Assembly (NCBI RefSeq): GCF_900111765.1
Contig: NZ_FOIB01000012.1
Span: 1-64,000, forward strand
DNA from: Myxococcus fulvus
GTDB lineage: Bacteria; Myxococcota; Myxococcia; Myxococcales; Myxococcaceae
Direction: 5' to 3'
DNA length: 64,000 bases
This document shows positions 60,815 through 64,000 of the stretch, piece by piece. Every line of letters starts with the position of its first letter. Positions within the stretch are counted from its first letter, which is position 1. The translations under genes and the position numbers were made by a program. The notes beneath the pieces are model-generated. The model saw only the letters and a list, made by a program, of their open reading frames with translations. It did not search any database and had not been told where the DNA came from.

Positions 60815-61717
60815 GTGACGGAGCCTCTGTTCGATGACCTGCTGGGCCTCGCGTGCTTCGCGCGCGTGGTGGAGCACCGCTCATTCACCCGGGCGGCGGC
60901 GGTGCTCGGGGTGTCCAAGTCGGTGGTGAGCGCGCGTGTCTCCCGCCTGGAGTCCAGGGTGGGGGAGCGGCTGCTCATCCGCACCACCCGCAAGCTCTCC
61001 GTCACGGACGCGGGGATGGGGGTGTACGCGCATGCCGCGCGCCTGTTGGAAGAGGCGGGCGCCGCCACGCGAGGGGCCTCCGACGCGGGGCGGGGGAGCC
61101 TGCGCATCAACGCACCCATCAGCTTCGCGCAGATGTACCTGGCCCGTCCCCTGGCGCGCTTCCTCGCGGCCCACCCGGGGGCTTCGGTGGAGGTGATGTT
61201 GAGCGACAGGCTGGTGGACCTGGTCGAGGAGCGGGTGGACGTCGCGTTGCGAATCACGCGCCTGCGCGATTCGAACCTCGTGGCGCGCAAGCTCGCGACC
61301 ACCGCGCTGTGTGTCTGCGCGGCGCCCGCCTACCTGAAGCGGAGGGGGACGCCCCGCAGGCCCGAGGACCTGTCGGGCCATGCGTGCCTGCGCTACGCGC
61401 ACCTGCGCGTCGAGGACGAGTGGCGCTTCCACGGCCCCCGGGGGCGGATCCCCGTGTCCGTGAGCGGGCCGCTGACGGTGGCCAACGGGACCTTGCTGCG
61501 CGAGGCGGTGGCGGAGGGAATCGGCCTCGCGGTGCTGCCGCGCTTCATGGTGGACGAGGACCTGCGCAAGGGTCGGCTCGTCACCGTGCTGGACGACTTC
61601 ATGTCGAGGCCCGTGGGCATCCACGCGGTCCACGCCGCGGGGCGCTCCCCCGCGCCGCTGGTGCGCGCCCTGCTCGACGTGCTGGCCGCGGAGTTCCGCT
61701 CCTCGCGCTGGGGCTGA
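60815..61717 (+). CDS. LysR-family transcriptional regulator (AaeR/DmlR-like subgroup)
   Basis: A 300-residue LysR protein starting with GTG 60815. Winged helix: FARVVEHRSFTRAAAVLGVS-KSVVSARVSRLESRVGERLL. The effector domain has PGASVEVMLSDRLVDLVEE and DVALRITRLRDSNLVARKL, which fit the DmlR/AaeR subgroup. It is followed after 125 bases by a DoxX gene in the same direction, a frequent pairing in which the regulator controls the membrane protein. Confidence 0.9.
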   Translation: MTEPLFDDLLGLACFARVVEHRSFTRAAAVLGVSKSVVSARVSRLESRVGERLLIRTTRKLSVTDAGMGVYAHAARLLEEAGAATRGASDAGRGSLRINAPISFAQMYLARPLARFLAAHPGASVEVMLSDRLVDLVEERVDVALRITRLRDSNLVARKLATTALCVCAAPAYLKRRGTPRRPEDLSGHACLRYAHLRVEDEWRFHGPRGRIPVSVSGPLTVANGTLLREAVAEGIGLAVLPRFMVDEDLRKGRLVTVLDDFMSRPVGIHAVHAAGRSPAPLVRALLDVLAAEFRSSRWG

Positions 61718-61842
61718 ACGGACCGACGCACGGGATTGTCCTGCCAGCAGAACGATTCGTTCTCGACACAGACCTTCCGCCGGAGCCGCCAGGCGCGCAT
61801 TCCATGTCGCGTCAGCTCATCCGTCTTCCGGAGGTCGTCGTC

Positions 61843-62301
61843 ATGCTCGGCAACGCATCGAATCCCCACTCATCCGCCCTCGCCGCCACCGTGCTTCGGG
61901 TGTCCCTGGGCGTCGTGTTCCTCGCCCACGCGGGCGCGAAGTATTTCCTCTTCACCCTCGATGGCACCGCCCGGTTCTTCGTGGCCCACGGCTTCCCCGG
62001 GTGGACGGCCACGCCGGTGTTCACGATGGAGCTGCTCGGCGGCCTCGCGCTCATCGCGGGTCTGCGGGTCCGTCTCGTGTCACTGGCGCTCCTGCCCGTG
62101 CTGCTCGGCGCCTTCGCGTCTCACGTCTCCCTGGGCTGGATGTTCACCAACCCGGGCGGAGGCTGGGAGTACGTCGCCTTCCTCATCATGGCGCTCATCA
62201 CCCAGGTCCTCCTCGGCAGCGGCGCCTTCGCCGTGGACGGTGTCCTCGCGCGAAGCGCCACTCAAACTCACGGCTCGGTCGCCCAGACCTCCACCTCGTG
62301 A
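61843..62301 (+). CDS. DoxX-family membrane protein
   Basis: A 152-residue membrane protein. ATG 61843 is preceded by GGAGGT at 8 bases; an in-frame ATG at 61804 is weaker. Four helices (TVLRVSLGVVFLAHAGAKYF, VFTMELLGGLALIAGL, SLALLPVLLGAFASHVSL, YVAFLIMALITQVLLG) and the GWEYVAF motif match DoxX/DoxD-like proteins, linked to quinone or redox metabolism. Its last 34 bases overlap the 3' end of the convergent nicotinate phosphoribosyltransferase gene. Confidence 0.88.
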   Translation: MLGNASNPHSSALAATVLRVSLGVVFLAHAGAKYFLFTLDGTARFFVAHGFPGWTATPVFTMELLGGLALIAGLRVRLVSLALLPVLLGAFASHVSLGWMFTNPGGGWEYVAFLIMALITQVLLGSGAFAVDGVLARSATQTHGSVAQTSTS

Positions 62302-63608
62302 GCCCGCGCCCGCGCCAGCCCGTCACCGATGACGACCGAGTAGGGCGGCCTCGCCGGCTCCAGCGCCCGCACCTCCCTCGGCAAGCGCTCTCGCTCCCGC
62401 CGCGCGTACTCCCGTGCCTCGGCCAGTGACGCCACGGCCCCGGGCACACGCTGTCCCGCGCGCATCACCGGCCGCAACAACGGGCGCCCCTGCGCGGCGT
62501 CTCCCCGCCGCACCAGCAGGTCGCGCCTCGCCACGCCGTCCTCCTCCTGCCGATACACCTGCTTCGCCCCGGGGAGCAGCGCCTTGCCCGCGGACAGCTT
62601 CACCCGCGCCCGGCCCGCGTACTCCACCAGCTTGTAGGCCATGTCCAACGAGGGCGCGTCCGCGGACACGCCCATCGCCGTGCCCACCCCGAAGCTGTCG
62701 ATCGGCGCACCCCGCGCGAGCAGCCCCGCCACCTGCTCCTCATCCAACCCACCACTGGCCACCAGCCGCACCCGCTGCAGGCCCGCCTCGTCGAGCAGCT
62801 CCCGCGCCGCCAGCGACAGCGCGAGCAAGTCCCCCGAGTCGAGTCTCAGCGCGCGCACGCGGAACTCCTCACCCCGCTCGCGCGCCAGCCGGATGACGTG
62901 CTGGATGCCGCGCAGCGTGTCGTAGGTGTCCACCAGCAGTGTCGCGTCCGGATACACGCGCGTGAAGGCGCGGAACGCCTCCAGCTCATCGTCGTGCGAC
63001 TGCACGTAGCTGTGCGCCATCGTGCCCGCGAGCGGAATCCCATACCGCTTCCCTGCCAGCACGTTCGACGTCGAGTCCACCCCCGCGAGGTACGCCGCGC
63101 GCGCCACCTTCAGCCCCGTGTCCGCGCCGTGGATGCGCCGCAGCCCGAACTCCATCACCGGCCGGCCCCGCGCCGCCTCCACCACCCGCGAGGCCTTGGA
63201 CGCCGCCAGCGTCTGCAGGTGCACCTGGTTGAGCAGGTACGTCTCCACCAGCTGCGCCTCCGGCAGCGGCGCCCGCACCTCCAACAGCGGCTCCTGCGCG
63301 AAGACCGGCGTGCCCTCCGGCATCGCGTCCACGTCCCCGCTGAAGCGGAAGCGCTCCAGCCAGCGCAAGAGCCGGTCCGAGAAGCGGCCCGTCGACTCGA
63401 GCCACGCCAGGTCCTCGGACTCGAAGCGCAGGTCCTCCAGCGTCTGGAGCGCGTCCTCCAGGCCCGCGGCCACCAGGTAGTTGCGCTGGCGAGGGAGCCG
63501 GCGCGCGAAGAGGCTGAACACCCCCTCGTCCCACTGGCCCTCGGCCAGGTACGCCTCCGTCATCGTCAGCTGGTAGAGGTCCGTCAGCAGCGCGGCCTCG
63601 GACTCCAT
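62268..63608 (-). CDS. pncB: Nicotinate phosphoribosyltransferase
   Basis: A 446-residue enzyme. The ATG at 63608 has GGGGAG 5 bases upstream and gives MESEAALLTDLYQLTMTEAY, the conserved N-terminus. Family motifs are FGLRRIHGADTGLKVARAAY, GTMAHSYVQSHDDE, RALRLDSGDL and FGVGTAMGVS. It makes nicotinate mononucleotide from nicotinate and PRPP (Preiss-Handler NAD salvage), the step after nicotinamidase. It follows the thioredoxin gene by 69 bases, so they may be cotranscribed. Its 3' end overlaps doxX antisense. Confidence 0.93.
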   Translation of the reverse strand: MESEAALLTDLYQLTMTEAYLAEGQWDEGVFSLFARRLPRQRNYLVAAGLEDALQTLEDLRFESEDLAWLESTGRFSDRLLRWLERFRFSGDVDAMPEGTPVFAQEPLLEVRAPLPEAQLVETYLLNQVHLQTLAASKASRVVEAARGRPVMEFGLRRIHGADTGLKVARAAYLAGVDSTSNVLAGKRYGIPLAGTMAHSYVQSHDDELEAFRAFTRVYPDATLLVDTYDTLRGIQHVIRLARERGEEFRVRALRLDSGDLLALSLAARELLDEAGLQRVRLVASGGLDEEQVAGLLARGAPIDSFGVGTAMGVSADAPSLDMAYKLVEYAGRARVKLSAGKALLPGAKQVYRQEEDGVARRDLLVRRGDAAQGRPLLRPVMRAGQRVPGAVASLAEAREYARRERERLPREVRALEPARPPYSVVIGDGLARARAHEVEVWATEP

Positions 63609-63677
63609 GTCGACTCCCCTCATGCGCGGGCCCCGCCTGCCGATGGCCGAGGCACGGGCCGCACGCGAATGCACGAC

Positions 63678-64000
63678 TCAGGCCGTCACGCCCGCGCCTC
63701 CCTGCGCCGACGTCGCGCCCGCGACCCAGCGCTCCAGCTCCGGCTGCGGCATCACCCCGCTGCGCCGCGCCACCTCGCGCCCGCCCTGGAACACCACGAA
63801 CGTGGGAATGCCCTGCACGCCGAGCGCGCTCGCGGAGCGCGGGTTCTGCTCCGTGTTGAGCTTGAGCACGAGCAGCCGCCCCGCCCGAGCCCGGCCCACC
63901 GCGTCCAGGATGGGCGCCGCCGCCCGGCACGGCGCGCACCAGGGCGCCCACAAGTCCAACAGGATGGGCACCGGCGAGCCCAGCACCGCCCGGTCCAGCC
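63678..64000 (-). CDS. Thioredoxin (5' end outside window)
   Basis: At least 107 residues, cut at the window edge. The redox site WCAPC is in LLDLWAPWCAPCRAAAPILD, followed by the cis-proline loop GIPTFVVFQGGREV, so the thioredoxin fold is complete from strand 2 onward. The reading frame continues to the edge of the window; a GTG at 63986 is probably internal. Cytoplasmic disulfide reductase. Confidence 0.9.
   Translation of the reverse strand, partial: LDRAVLGSPVPILLDLWAPWCAPCRAAAPILDAVGRARAGRLLVLKLNTEQNPRSASALGVQGIPTFVVFQGGREVARRSGVMPQPELERWVAGATSAQGGAGVTA

Noticed and set aside
63678..63986. Thioredoxin as a complete gene from the GTG at 63986
   Set aside because: The frame stays open to the window edge and the fold would lack its first strand, so the true start is probably outside.

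Overview
The window is very GC-rich, gene-dense DNA (around 70% G+C by eye). It is full of lipoproteins with a short signal peptide and lipobox cysteine, Ig-like, kelch, RCC1 and MopE-type calcium/copper-binding repeat proteins, and many one- and two-component and LysR/TetR/MarR regulators. This style is typical of a myxobacterium (Myxococcus/Corallococcus/Pyxidicoccus type). No rRNA, tRNA, CRISPR array or intact mobile element was seen. The extreme left edge carries the 3' end of a probable IS630-type transposase, and the extreme right edge a truncated thioredoxin.

Layout. 0.4-1.7 kb: a two-gene unit with an ATGA overlap, made of a glycine-zipper membrane protein and a small charged helical partner. 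1.9-14.1 kb: exported proteins, namely a small lipoprotein, a lipoprotein with eight Ig-like repeats plus an endonuclease/exonuclease/phosphatase domain and a lamin-tail domain, a Cys-rich lipoprotein also ending in a lamin-tail-like domain, a secreted M64 metallopeptidase, a PEGA protein, and a lipoprotein whose C-terminal half is strikingly AT-richer. 14.4-17.0 kb: short-chain dehydrogenase, diacylglycerol-kinase-like enzyme, dual-specificity phosphatase. 17.1-22.6 kb: the most interesting block. It holds an NrtR-like NUDIX regulator, then a PP2C phosphatase, a YegI-like kinase with zinc ribbon and beta-propeller, a nicotinamidase-like hydrolase and a TerY/YegL-like vWA protein. 22.7-35 kb: a lipoprotein with a CxxCH motif and two giant tandemly duplicated RCC1/MopE lipoproteins with nearly identical leaders. 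35-41 kb: glycosyltransferases and a tightly coupled four-gene operon. 41-51 kb: histidine kinase, LysR, pirin, TetR, paired saccharopine-dehydrogenase-like proteins, a type III secretion rod-like protein, OhrR, a lone response regulator and an XRE regulator. 51.5-64 kb: an SGNH hydrolase coupled to a beta-lactamase-family/TPR protein, a zinc-ribbon YIP1-like protein, an iron-permease-like protein, a gutted amidohydrolase, a TRIC-like channel, a kelch protein, LysR, DoxX, nicotinate phosphoribosyltransferase and thioredoxin.

How it may work together. The PP2C, kinase and vWA genes form the triad known from E. coli yegI/pphC(yegK)/yegL and from TerY-P stress modules. Here it contains a nicotinamidase-like gene and is preceded by a NUDIX/NrtR-type sensor of NAD-related metabolites, with a palindrome centred on the -10 of the triad's promoter. 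A link between NAD metabolites and reversible phosphorylation is an inference, but it is the strongest candidate for an undescribed system in the window.
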